The position numbers and the translations under genes are program-made. From Cornus controversa (taxonomy: Eukaryota > Streptophyta > Magnoliopsida > Cornales > Cornaceae): 64,000 nucleotides of DNA. This document shows positions 24,560 to 36,554 of this stretch, piece after piece (the stretch's first letter is position 1; each line of letters starts with the position of its first letter). The notes beneath the pieces are model-generated. The model was not told the DNA's origin and searched no databases. It was given only the letters and a program-made list of their open reading frames with translations. The stretch is from the NCBI GenBank assembly GCA_026545225.1, contig CM048845.1, positions 122,743,033 through 122,807,032 on the forward strand, written 5' to 3'.

Positions 24560-26330
24560 GTACAGTGACCAGTTTCTAACTTTTCATGCTAACCGGCCGG
24601 CAGTCCAGTTTGGCTTTGCAGAAACTAGTTATAATTGCACTTATTGATCCTAGTTTGCACAGTAATAGTTTTCTAATGAAAAAGGATAGATTTTATCAAT
24701 ACTATATATAGTTTTAACAAAGGTATTTTTTAAGTCATAATTGTGGAGCAAAATGTTGTAGTTATCTTAATTTGATCAGCACACCAACCTCAACCCGATA
24801 GAACCGAGTCAACCGACATGTGAGTCATGAACCACACACTGTTCTCAAGGAGCAACCACTAGCTAGGATCAGGTTGGAGGACACACCATGATGTGTCCTA
24901 AACTCCTAACCCTAACGTTTAGTTTATTATGATTGATTGTATATATATATATACATTATTGTTAAAATAATGGCGGAGTTAGTAACTCTATGCAATAGTC
25001 ACTTGCCCATGTTCCTCAAGCACTTCATTTGATGCTCATGCCTCTTTGGGAAATGGGAACCATACATACATATACAAATACATATACATATACATATATG
25101 TCTTGCTAATCACCCAGCGCGCCCTACTACTCCTCAAGCATTACATTAGTGAGAACAATATTTATTAATTCTTACCATATATGTTACTTGTGGAAAAGGA
25201 ACAAATTATTTTCTTTTTCTTACTATACATTTATATTAATATGGTATCTGTATTCTTAGAATGTTTGACCTAGCATTTGTAATCCTAGAAACTACAACCA
25301 CCAGCTGGTCCTTTCTGTGATCCCAATTCCCAAACAGCTCCAACTACAAGCTTGTTAGAACTCTTCAACACACCCTATATATATAGATGTTCAGTATTTT
25401 TTGTGCTTAATTAATTGTACCTAACAGCTCAATCTCTAGAGGGGTTTCTCTAAAACGATTCTGTACCAAATCCTGCATTGTAATACTAAATTATATTTTG
25501 AAAATGAAAGATTCCACTGTCATATGTTGCAAAATTAGGTCTAAACCCTAGAGGGTATCCAAGGGATAATTTCTTTGTTTTATCACATTTCTTTACTCAT
25601 TCAATCTGTGGACCGAATCTCTGACTCAGACCTTTGCGTGGTTGACCATTTTATCTAATAATTTTTGACAGTCACATGTTTTTGTTTCATGTTTAATTAT
25701 ATGAAAGAAAACAGCTCATGGTTGATTAATTAATTATCTTCAACTATCCTCCAATTGTCTGAATAATCTTCAGATTTGATGCTTCAAACACTTCATCTAG
25801 AAAAATCATAGAAACCTTAACTTTATTGCACTTCATTTTAAACATTGAGCTCTAATAGCCATTTGAAATCATCATGGCAAACCATTTGCACGCACTTAAT
25901 TACTTTATAATTATAAAAAATATGAGTATTGTTCCCTTTATATTTTTTACATGAACATTTAAATTAAGATCCTAAAGTATGTAATAGCTTCACTGAGATG
26001 TCTTCCTGAACCACCATATATATATATATATATATATATATCATGTCTGTGCATGCATCGCAGTGGATAAGCACAAAATTAAACACCATTATGTTCCCTC
26101 CAAACATTACCGTACGCTTCAGGACTAACAATTTTGGTTCAGTTCAACTCATGGAACCATATTCAAACATTTGAAATGAAGAAAACTGATTTTATTTATT
26201 TCTTTCAGTACATATATATTAAATTAGTTTATTTAATATTTATGTTTAGCTTCCCTAAGCCCTGCATATACCAAGGGAGCCATATTTTTTTAAGTCAGGT
26301 GTTGGAACCACCCCAGCTGTGGTTTGGGTT
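24560..26330. other. Intergenic upstream of the peptide gene
   Basis: AT-rich DNA with CATATA repeats near 25060-25100 and a (TA)n run near 26017-26041. No gene is supported. Confidence 0.5.
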
Positions 26331-26337
26331 TGAACTC

Positions 26338-26344
26338 TATAAAA
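26338..26344 (+). promoter_or_regulatory. TATA box of the GOLVEN/RGF peptide gene
   Basis: TATAAAA lies 74 bases before the ATG at 26412. This places the transcription start near 26370 and gives a short leader without an upstream ATG. Confidence 0.7.
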
Positions 26345-26411
26345 TCCACATTGTCTTTTCATTTTCGTTGCTGATCAACAAACATAGCTGGGAAAGAAAA
26401 AGAACTCAAAA

Positions 26412-27028
26412 ATGGTGCCTATTAAGTTTGCAAGCTTAGTACTAGGCCTTCTCTTTGTTTTGCATGCCTTTAGGAACTCTTCTGCACATGCTCATCAAGG
26501 TAAAACAGTTTAATTTCTTCTCCAATGAGACAAGAATGCTATGACAGGTTCAAATGTATAATTGCTCTTTTCACCTCTTTTTGTAGGTAAGATTATGAAG
26601 GGAGTTGGGCTAACAGCGACTACTAAAAATTTTGCATCTGCTCAAAAGGTAGCTAGTCTTGTTATTCTATATATATATGTGTGTGTGTGTATGTATATAT
26701 TTTATATAGATTTTGATAACTAAGCCTAAATGTAATTAAACAGGAATTTCTGGATAGAATTCCTGCTGCTGCCGCTAGGAAAATGGGGAGTGGAGGAAGG
26801 AAAATGGTGGTAGATAAAGAGGAAGGGCTGAAAGGAGAAACTTCAAAGATATCAGGTGCAACTCATTCTTCCAGAACATGTCATGCTCTTGAAGGGAAGG
26901 GGGATTTGGATGTGAAATGTATAGTTGGAGACAAAACTAGTATTCTCAAGAAGTTGAATTTGGCTGGTTTTGTAGCTTCAAGTGTTGATTACCATGTGCC
27001 AAGACACCACCCTCCTAAGAATAACTGA
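26412..27028 (+). CDS. GOLVEN/RGF/CLEL-type secreted peptide precursor, cassette 1
   Basis: Three exons (26412-26499, 26587-26648, 26744-27028) join in frame to 144 residues. Exon 1 encodes a signal peptide with the hydrophobic core FASLVLGLLFVLHAF. The protein is basic and variable in the middle and ends in SSVDYHVPRHHPPKNN. Asp-Tyr followed by a Pro/His-rich tail ending in Asn is the sulfated peptide motif of the root meristem growth factor (GOLVEN, CLEL) family; it resembles the RGF2/RGF3 type DYW..HHPPKNN. The family's mature peptides are Tyr-sulfated in the secretory pathway and perceived by leucine-rich receptor kinases. Two Cys residues in the propeptide are unusual. The same exon 1 can join a second cassette. 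Confidence 0.85.
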
Positions 27029-27853
27029 TTCAGACAAAAAGGGAAAAATGAAAAGAAAAAAAGAAGCAATTGCATGCTCTGCTTTTAGATTTCCTTTTTT
27101 TTTTTCTTTTTTTGTTTTAGAAATGTTCTAACTAGAACATGGTGTATGGGATATATCAAACTTGTATATATGTAAAGCAAATATCTCAATTTCTAGAGGA
27201 ATTGACTCACTATAATGCTAAAGGTGCTTCTGTTTAGTTAGTAAATTGTGTTTTAATTCCATTCTTCAGTTTCATTTCTAAAACTACTAGTGTGTTACTT
27301 GTTAACATATATAATATACCAACTCAATCAGGATGTTTGTTGTTGGACAAGGGTTAATTCCCTAGCTTATGGTTCCAACTTTTATATTTGGTTAATTGGG
27401 TGCAGGAAAGGATACAGATGCTTCACATACATCACTTAGAAGATCACAATATCTCACGATTGATCAGGTCTCTCTCTCTCTCTCTCACACACACACACTC
27501 AAATAGAGAGGTTGTTGCAAATAGATGTTTTACACCTCTCTAAACATCAAAATTTTGCTTAGGAAGATCGATGCATTTGTTTTGTGAGCTTACTATTTAA
27601 TTATTTATGTACTAACCCAACATTGAAATCAATGTTGTTTTAATCACAGAACAATAGAAACATTTTGGAGCGAAAGACATCAAAATCTGCAAGCTTGGGA
27701 ATTCCAGGGAATGATGGTATTGCTCATAAGGACGAAGCACAGAGATTGCTTAAGGCTACCCATGAGATTGTGACCCTGATGCACAAGGATTATAAAGGAA
27801 TGGATAAGCCTCGCCGAAAGCCACCAATCAACAATGATGAGCCTACTGACTAA
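26412..27853 (+). CDS. Alternative isoform of the peptide gene, cassette 2
   Basis: Downstream of the cassette 1 stop are two further exon-like segments, 27406-27467 and 27650-27853, with acceptor TGCAG, donor CAG/GTCTCT and acceptor CACAG. The first segment starts in the phase left by exon 1 (26499) and is 62 bases long, exactly like exon 2. The predicted product, exon 1 plus these two, has 117 residues and ends VTLMHKDYKGMDKPRRKPPI followed by NNDEPTD, again a DY..P..PP.NN motif of GOLVEN/RGF type but clearly different. No ATG with a signal peptide exists between 27029 and 27405. The segment therefore needs exon 1, or it is the orphaned end of a tandem duplicate. Confidence 0.6.
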
Positions 27854-28744
27854 GAATTAAAGATAGATGCAGTAGTTAGGTTTAGGCTCACAGTTTTGCC
27901 CCCAGAAGAAGTGAAGCCCACCAAAACTATTTAGAACTAATTAGCAGTTTCTTTTGTTTTGTTTTGTTTTTTGATGGGTCACAAAGAAAAGCATATAAGT
28001 GCTGTTTGTTTTTAATTCTTTTAACTCAACACTAAGAAGTAGAAACATGTTAGTATTGTACAATATACATATGCCTTCATAAACCTTTTGTTATATGAAG
28101 TTAGGAGAGTCTTTTGAAGTTATATGTATACCATAATGTTGCTAATGCTACTAATAATTCAAATTTATAACCATCTGTTTCTCTGCATTAACAGTGCTTT
28201 CAAAATTTTCAGTTCATGGTGGTCAAGTGAGTTGCACATCTAATTTATGAAGTTTGTGAAGTTCTCAACTTATGATCTGAATGAGAAATGATCGAGGTTT
28301 CATCGATAAATCCTGAATGGCGTTGCAATTATGAAAACTCGTATTAAATCTTTAAATTTGTAAGAGTGCTTTCATATCCATTGAAATATTTCAAAGAGAT
28401 TGAGATACCATTGGCACAAGAAGTCACAACCAGATATTCATTGGAAATTTTCAAACAGATTGGCACAAGAAATCGCGAAAATTGATCTCGTCTTCTTTCT
28501 TTTTTTCTATGGAAAAATTTATAACGATAGACTTGTATATCAAATTATTGATCCCAAAGGCTAAGCCACCGAATGTTTATGTCTGCTTGTAGTTGCAGAG
28601 ACTTCTCGTCTCTACTTATCTAACGGGAGTCCTCAAAAGAATGATTTCTCATAGTTAACAAACTCAAAAACAATTGCAATAAAGTGACCATAGTCATTAG
28701 GCTTGACACCTTTTCTCTTTTTAAAATGAAAGGCAGAGGTTTAA
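27854..28744. other. 3' region of the peptide gene and intergenic DNA
   Basis: T-rich 3' UTR-like sequence followed by unremarkable AT-rich DNA. Confidence 0.4.
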
Positions 28745-29058
28745 TTCTCTACCACAAGTATCGTGAAAGTTCTTTGTCAATTTATATGAAAATTACACTA
28801 GCCTAAATACTAAGAATCTCCTCTACCACAAGTATTGTAAAAGTTCTTTGTCAATTTATATGAAAAGTACACTAGCCTAAATAATAGCCTAAATAACAAG
28901 AATCTCCTCTACCACAAGAATTGTAAAAGTTCAATGTCAATTTATATGAAAATTACACGAGCCTAAATAACAAGAATCTTCTCTGCCACAAGTGTGTGAA
29001 AGTTCTTCGTCAATTTATATGAAAATTACACTGGCTTAAATAACAAGAATTTCTTCTT
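28745..29058. repeat. Four-copy tandem repeat, 74-86 bp unit
   Basis: The unit starts ACCACAAGTATTGTAAAAGT and continues with CAATTTATATGAAAATTACA, then CTAGCCTAAATAACAAGAAT. Copies start at about 28751, 28825, 28911 and 28985. The second copy is longer because TAGCCTAAATA is doubled within it. Confidence 0.9.
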
Positions 29059-29059
29059 T

Positions 29060-30333
29060 ATTTTTTAAAAATAACACTGTACTCCTCTTTTAGCGTATTT
29101 TTTTTTAACACTTACTTTCTTTATTAACTTTTTAAGTATGAAAATTGCTAATGCCAAAGTGCCTTAGAATATTTAAAAAGACTAAAATACCCCTTAGACA
29201 TTCTTGATGTGGACAAAGTTGTCCGTCTATCTCATTCGGATCCTCAATTCTTATCTCTCAATGGTCAAAATTCTAAATTATTAATACAAAATTAAAAATT
29301 GCATACTAATAATTGAAAATTGTATAAGGTGCGCGTGAGTTGTTATCTCCAAACCACCATCTTTTTCCTAACTAATCTATACCCAAATGCAACACTCTGT
29401 TTCCCTTTCTTTTGATCAATCCACACCACCAAATCCATATAAAAACTAAAATAAATCAATTGCCCATGAATCATACTGTAATTTGAAACAAAAATCACCA
29501 AAAATTACAACCTAAATTGATCGTCCCTTTTGCAACTCAAAACCCTAATCATCTCCCAACCCTCCAGAACCCTACCCGTCTCCACTGCTGCCGCCCACAA
29601 ACACCACCGCCGCAAAATTCATCCAAAAGTACCCATCAATCTTTCAAATATTCCAACTCACCACCCTTGTCCATCCCTCACCTCAAGCTCACCCCCACAA
29701 GCCTGAACCCTTTACAAGGAGGAAACCCGTATCCTCAAATCGCCAATTCATCGCAAAGACACTGCTGAAAGCCTCACCAAGATCGTTAATCTGAAGGAAA
29801 ACTATGATTGGGTGACAATGAATTAAGTCTCGTCTAAATTTAGAATTTCATTTTTGTTGCTGAGATCGTTGCTGGTTTGAACTAGTTGTGAAGATCTGTT
29901 CATTTTTTTCTGATGTTGCTCAATTTGAATCATTCCCTGTAGGTGCTTTCTCGGCGCGAACCTGATCTGTTCTAGATTGTCTTCTCCGGCGAAGCTTTCC
30001 CGATCCTAATGGCTGTTGAATCAACGCATTAAGGTGAGTTGAAGCTTGAAGAGAATAAGATGAGTGTGGTGATGAAGACAAAAGTAGTATGGTCTCTGAT
30101 TGTGATCTGGATATTATGAACATGAAGTCGATCAAGAGTTTGATTAACTTGATATTGATGTTGAAAAGTTGTCAGTACATTGTATATTGTGAAAGGGTAG
30201 TTTTGTCCTTGTAGATGATAAGATTTTTTTAATTAAAAAAAATAAAAGGTTGATAGCCATAATTGTCATTTCACTGATTTGAGTATCGAATAACCCATGG
30301 AATTTAGTGTTATTTTTGAAAATATAGAAAATG
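29060..30333. mobile_element. Possible TIR element with gene-like interior
   Basis: AAAAATAACACT near 29068 is matched in reverse near 30313 (AGTGTTATTTTT), with weaker pairing outside. The interior changes to C-rich, gene-like sequence (about 29515-29770, with ACCCTAATC and CCGCCGC-type words), which suggests captured host sequence. No target duplication was found and the open frames (29517-29768 and 29920-30135) are not recognisable. Confidence 0.3.
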
Positions 30334-32400
30334 TATATGTTATTTAGTTTATATGGACATTAAAAAATTACAAAATGGACTCAAAATATAATTTAAATTT
30401 ATTTTCAATTTAGTCCACTTTGAAATGTGGTCCAAAGAGTCAGTTTATCAATCAAAGATAATTATTATATATATTTTAGATAATTATCACAATTATTATA
30501 AATGATAATTATAGGATAATTATCGAAAGTTACAAATCTACCCTTAAGAAGGGGGGAGAGACTCTGACATAATACTGAAGTTCTGTCTTTAATTAACACT
30601 TGAAGCTTTGCAAATATACGTTCATCCAACTTTCAAAACTTTGAAGAAGAACAACAATAAACATATTAAAAGCCGTGCCGTTCTTTCTCCATGATTCAAC
30701 AAATTCAAAGAATCATCAACAAGAATGTTTCGAGATCAAGGTTCTTCAGCCCTCGATCAAAATTTCTCATCGATTTTCTTGAATAACAAACACTTGAAAA
30801 AAACTCTCAATAACCCGATTTAAGATTAAGTTCTAGTAACTCTTGAATCCAGATTACCAACAAAAAAATTCTCAGATAAAACTTAAACTCTACAGGATTC
30901 TTCACTTAAAATCCAAAACTGAATAACAAGCATATCATCCACGTGCCGTTCCTCACCAATATTTCAATCCAATTCAAGATCAAGATCTACCAGTCCTTGA
31001 ATCCGAATCACCAAAGAGATTGAATCATAAGAATTTATCTTCTTTTTTTTGTAAAGATTTACAAAGAATTGTACCAAATTTTTTGAAATTAATAAAATTA
31101 ATTATTTGTTACTCATATATATATATATATATATAGATATATATATATATATACTGCAATCATTTAGAGAATTGGTCAACTTTTTTGCTTTTCAGTGACC
31201 TGGTCCCTAATAGCAATTATTTTTAGGTCCATCACTAACTTATAAGTTTCCTTATTTATTTATTATATTCTGAAAGTAAGGGGTTAGCATCAAGCTGCCT
31301 TTGGGTGTCCATCAGCAATTAATTGATGCCATAAAAGGGTGAACCTCCCAAGTACTCTTTGGATGAGAAATATATTGGGAAATGCTGGAATCATTTTTTT
31401 TTTTTTGGGCAGAACTCCCAAATTGTAGTTACTACAGTTTCACTTGCATAGAAATAAAGGAGTGAAGTTGACATATCTTTGTATGTTAATTATAAAAAAA
31501 ATAAAAATAAATAATGAATGACAAATTGCTATTTTTGTTTTTTTTTTTATATATATTATTATTATTATTATATTGAAAGTTACCTTGAATTTCTGGCCAC
31601 AAGTATTTTCAATGGGAGGGTTCAAATCTCTTCAAGAATAAATAATAAATAGATGTGTCAGTTTCTTGTAAAAAATAAATAAATAAATTGATCCCTTAAT
31701 CTCACTTGTAGCTTATAAGACTATGCCAATACTTTCTCAGTCTTACGTAGACTTTGACCTGGTGCTTACTCATAAAGTCATAACCCAAACCAATTCCAAA
31801 GCAAATTAAAATTAATTCCAATCTTGTTACTCCTCTGACCCTATCAATAAAAACATCAAAAAATATCTCTGTGATTAACTAACCCAGCAAGAGACAACGT
31901 TTTGGTACCTCTGCTACTATTGGAGAGTTGGCGTATATGGGCAAGTCAACAGCAGACTAGGCCTGAAATTCACTTGTTGTTGTTGTTGTTGATGTTTTTT
32001 TTTTTTTTTTTTGTCTAAATAAATGCGTATGTGTTTCATTTCAGGCCATCTGTGTTGCAGTTTATGAAGGATGGATTTAAATAATCTGAGTTGTTTTAGT
32101 CTATCATAGGCCCCAAGGTAGGCGGGGATTCTTAATCTACAAGAAAATGTACATTTGTTCGATTTTAAACAAGGAATATAGATATAAACTTTTATTTTTA
32201 TATCTATTAATAAAACAATTATAAAATTTTAATTAATTATAATTTCAATAGTAAAGTTAAACAAAGTTAGAATTAAGAAGTTATTCAAATATAAAACAAT
32301 ATGTTATATTATATATAATATTACTATAATATTTTATCATTATAATTATGTTTTTATTCATTACATACTATAAGATGTGTTTGATGTCAATATATTTACT

Positions 32401-32433
<33 letters not shown>

Positions 32434-32528
32434 AGAAGTTGGACACTTTAATGTATCTTTAAATGTTGTTTCCACAAGTGAAAGTGTTGACCAAGTTACG
32501 TCTAAGTGTCCAAAATAATAAAAATATA
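30334..32528. other. Intergenic, no recognised gene
   Basis: AT-rich DNA with (TA)n near 31109-31152, poly-T near 31389 and 31996, and a short TTG run near 31978. Nothing coding is supported. Confidence 0.5.
32400..32428. repeat. (TA)n microsatellite
   Basis: Pure TA dinucleotides. Confidence 0.9.
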
Positions 32529-32959
32529 GGGTAAATTACTTTGATATTTCTTGAAATTTGACTTAATTACTTTCAAATTAAAGTTTTTGCAAAATTACTC
32601 TGACACCCTTCGCAGACTAACGATTTGTTAAACAAAATCACATCTAATATACACTCTCAAGTTATTATACTTTTGTGCTAAAGTAATCTCAATTTATAAT
32701 CTTTGACTAAGGTTAACATGTTTTATATATATTTTTTCTCTATTAATGTCACACCAACACTACCGCTGCGGATGATAGTTTTGACATTTTGAATATTTTT
32801 TTTGTTGATTGACTTTAACAAAGCTGACTGTCAATTAATAACAGTGATATTCAGAGTAGAGTCAACCAAACTTCAGGAGAGGTTGAATATTATATTTTAA
32901 AATTTTTAATTCAAAATTAATTAGACAAAGTTTTAGAAAAGATTAGAATAATTTATGTT
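32529..32959. mobile_element. Degenerate MULE-like MITE, about 430 bp
   Basis: The left end GGGTAAATTACTTTGATATT and onward pairs with the reverse strand of the right end (AAATTATTCTAATCTTTTCT) over some 35 bases with scattered mismatches. The terminal sequence is shared with the elements at 51374 and 61108. Confidence 0.5.
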
Positions 32960-33297
32960 AAAAAATATTTTAAAATTACGAAGATATTCATGAAGTGTCG
33001 GTAGCATGCGGTTTTTCACAACATGGGGGGAGAGAGTGAGAGACAGAGAGTAGCATCCCTAATTCCTTGTAATATAAGGTTAATATAAAGATAATCTTGC
33101 AATGTTTCAACTTTAATTTGTTTTCTTCTCTTCTTTATGCTTTATAAGAAAAAGGGTATGAAGAATGGTTCTTAATTGCCTAAATCATTCTCACTACACG
33201 GGGTTAAGGCATTTAAGGGAGTCCACTTATTCTTAGCATTTGCAGAGTAGGACCTCATACTAGTCTTCTTGTTTTATTGGTGGATTTGCAAAGCATT

Positions 33298-33783
33298 TAG
33301 GCTTCGTTTGGAATGACATGAGAGAAAAAAAGAAGGGAAGATAACATTAATTATGAGAGAAAAGAAAGAAGAGGAGATGATAGTAACAAAATCTATTTAT
33401 GTTTGGATAAATAGGAAAGAAAAGAAATGTGATGATAGCATTCTTATTTAGATAAGAAAAGAGAGAGAAAGGATAACGATTAAATTACTATCATATCCTT
33501 TTATATTTATGGGATATAAGTGAAATAATAATTTTCTCTTTCTAATTGTTGAGGATAGTTTCAAAATTAAAAAAATATTACTTAAACACTATCTTTTTCC
33601 TCATAATCTTTTCATTTTTAGGAATAGGATATGAGGAATAAAGAGGAATAATTATCCCTTTTTATCCCTCCTTGTCCTTTCAATTTTTTTTTTAAATAAA
33701 ATTTATTCAAATACATCATGATCTATCATCTCCTTTCTTCTCCCTCTTTATCCTTCCAAATTCCTTAATCCAAACGAAGCCTT
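33298..33783. mobile_element. MITE, about 485 bp, Tourist-like ends
   Basis: The left end AGGCTTCGTTTGGAATGACA is mirrored by TCCAAACGAAGCCT at the right end. The left half is GA-rich and the right half CT-rich, consistent with a foldback. The flanks TTA and TTC differ by one base from a TTA duplication. Confidence 0.75.
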
Positions 33784-36554
33784 CAAGATCAATCAAGTGA
33801 AGAAAACAGAAAAGAAAAGAACCAAACGAAAAAAGAACAAAGGCGGATACATCTATGTCCCACATTCTCTTTCATGTACGGCCAATTCGGCCAATGGGGC
33901 TATGCTTATTAGATGGTACTGGTAGGCCTACCCAAATTCTCATTCTTGGTTAAATTTTTCAAAACTCTCTCTCTCTTCATCAAGTAGTTGTTTGTTTTGC
34001 AGACCTTCAAGTCTTATCTTCTTCCTTTTCAGTACAACAGACCGGCTTTGCAAAGTGCATAGAATTTAACTACAAATTAGTGGTTTCTCATCTATGAGGT
34101 ATGTAATGTTGATCAAGGTTTAGGATCTTTGTCAATTTTGAGAAATTCTTGCTTAATTGCGGTCTTTCTTGGTTTTCAGTTTCTGGGTTTGTAGGATACT
34201 GTTCTTGTTCTGTTGTTTTGGCTTTATGGGTGTTGCTATGTTGGAGGTTTAGGAGAATTCGTTAATTCTTATTGATTGATAGACGATCGTTATAATTCAC
34301 GCGTGCTTCCTGATTTTGATAATTATTACTTAGTTGTCATCTTTCGTTGATTTTTGGGTTTCTGCTCTCTCTCTCTCTCTGTGTTTTCTTCTCTCTTTTT
34401 TTTTTTTTGTTTCTTCTTAGAATTATGAGAGAGAGAGAGAATTTGATCAGCAATAAGAATCAAACCTCCAATAACTCAATAACCCTCCCTTGTAGCTGCT
34501 TCGCCAACAGTTAATAACTTTTGATGTTCTCTTAGTGTGTTTTGGCCCTGTTGGTTTTGTCATTTAGGAATTTCAAGGGGACCCTCTAAAGAATCAGACC
34601 CATAAACCAACAAGTGTATTGCTGGCTTTAAGAAAATCTGTTTATTCTTGGGTTTATTGTGTTCTTTTGGTGGGCTTGGCTTAATGGGTCTTTGTCACTT
34701 TGGAATACTTAAGGGACCCTTTTAATCTGTTTGATTGATATGTTGGTTGCCAAAGTGGTTTAATGGAGAAAATCTTGATGAGTTCTAACAATTGAAAAAC
34801 TTATGGTCAACTCCATTTTCTTGTCATATTAATTGATTACTACTTACTATATACAAAACATAATGAAATCAAATTGAGAATGAAGTCACAATTTGAAAGA
34901 ACGACATATTAGTAAATAGTAGTAATATTTTACTAAATCTCTAATTGAATCTCTGTTTGCAAAGACATCTTAGTAAATAGTAGTTATATTTTTGCTAAGG
35001 AACACTTATATTTGTCATAGTTGCAAAACCATGACAGGCGTATGGGTATGTATGTATATCTTTGGAGTGTAGGTACGGTTTCATCCTTTGCCACAAACAA
35101 ACCACAGAGGAAAACATTTGCTATTGTACTTTGACATGTCACCAAGAGGTTTCAAGATGGTTGTTACTTGGTAGGGCAATAGGAAAGTTCTAGTTAGGTT
35201 GCGAGATTGGATTTTTGGACATGACCATTGGGGGTCAAAACATTCACATTGTGGTGAGGGCTACTTTCTCTTACACTGTGTACAATCACCTCTAGGTAGC
35301 CGGTATATTGCTGAGGAGATAGTGGGAAATGGATAAGGGGATCAGGACTCATAAATCTCTCTGAAGTGACTATATGTTACATGTGTCTTGATCTCCTTGA
35401 TTATTTCCTTGTGCATAGGTCTACATGTGGCTGGTTATAAATACCCCTTCTATCAGAAAAGAAAAGTTCTCCCCTCTTGAGAAAATCCCACTCAAAATGG
35501 GCATGGGATGGTACGCTCTCCTTCCTCTCTCCTCTCTTTCCTCCTCCTCCTATGCCTACCACACCCTCTTGGGATCTTTCTGGTGTGACATGTAAAAAAC
35601 CTCCATCTACATGTTTGGATATATGCTTAATTCATAAATTTGAAATCGAGTAAAATAATTGAAATCAGGTCGTTCAGCACACTCCCTTTTTTGGTTTGGA
35701 AACTTAAAACAAAAGGTCACACTTTTAGGATGACAAATTTCTCGTAGAAACAATTTATAAAAAAAAATGTGGATGTGTGCAATTAGTATTGAAGACTCTC
35801 CAACTACACTATTTTTAAACTCGTTTCCCTTTATCCTTGGCTGCATTTTGGCTGCCAAAATTATGAAAACAGAAAGGATTTAAAATTTTGCCTCTGTTAA
35901 ACAAATTATATTGTTCTGCATTGATGCTTATATATAAGCAACTCTTAAATTTCATACAAGTTTTACAATGAAAGTTATTAACTCTCCGATCTTCCTTCGA
36001 CTGTCTGCATGATAAGTATGTAATTTGTATGGTTTCCTCGATTACAGCATATTTTTGACCTGTACTCGAAGAGGTACAATTTATAATGATTTCTATCCTA
36101 CTTTCTGAGTTAATTTGTTTGGTTCAAAATTCTTGTTAACTGTATATTTTTATCAGTTAAATGTGAATACCTAGAATATTCTTGAACAGTAATAACTAAC
36201 ACGTAGAAACATGTTCTATCCCACTGTTTAGTAAATGATTTATGTCAACCTTATTTTGTATCACCAGCGGTCAAAACAGTTCACAGGAAATTCGTATAGT
36301 AACCATGTACAACCACAATATCATATTTGCATCGAGTTTTCAAGGACTGTTTACTTACTAATATTTATACCATGAACATGAACGGTTAAGTACTAGTTTA
36401 AGTTTTCATGTTCATAATTTCTTTTTACAGCGCATTTCATTTTTTATATTTTTTAAATCACATAATGTTTGTGCTCTTTTTATGATGACAGTGAGCCTGT
36501 TGCATTTCCCCTACAAGATGTTCTCATTTCCTGATTATCAAAAGAGACCAAAGA

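Noticed and set aside
28745-29058. Direct repeats considered as a CRISPR array
   Set aside because: The units are contiguous and similar over their whole length, with no unique spacers, and the sequence is from a plant nucleus.
29517-29768. 83-codon Pro/Ser-rich frame
   Set aside because: No Met-led domain, no splice partners and no conserved motif; probably captured or random sequence.
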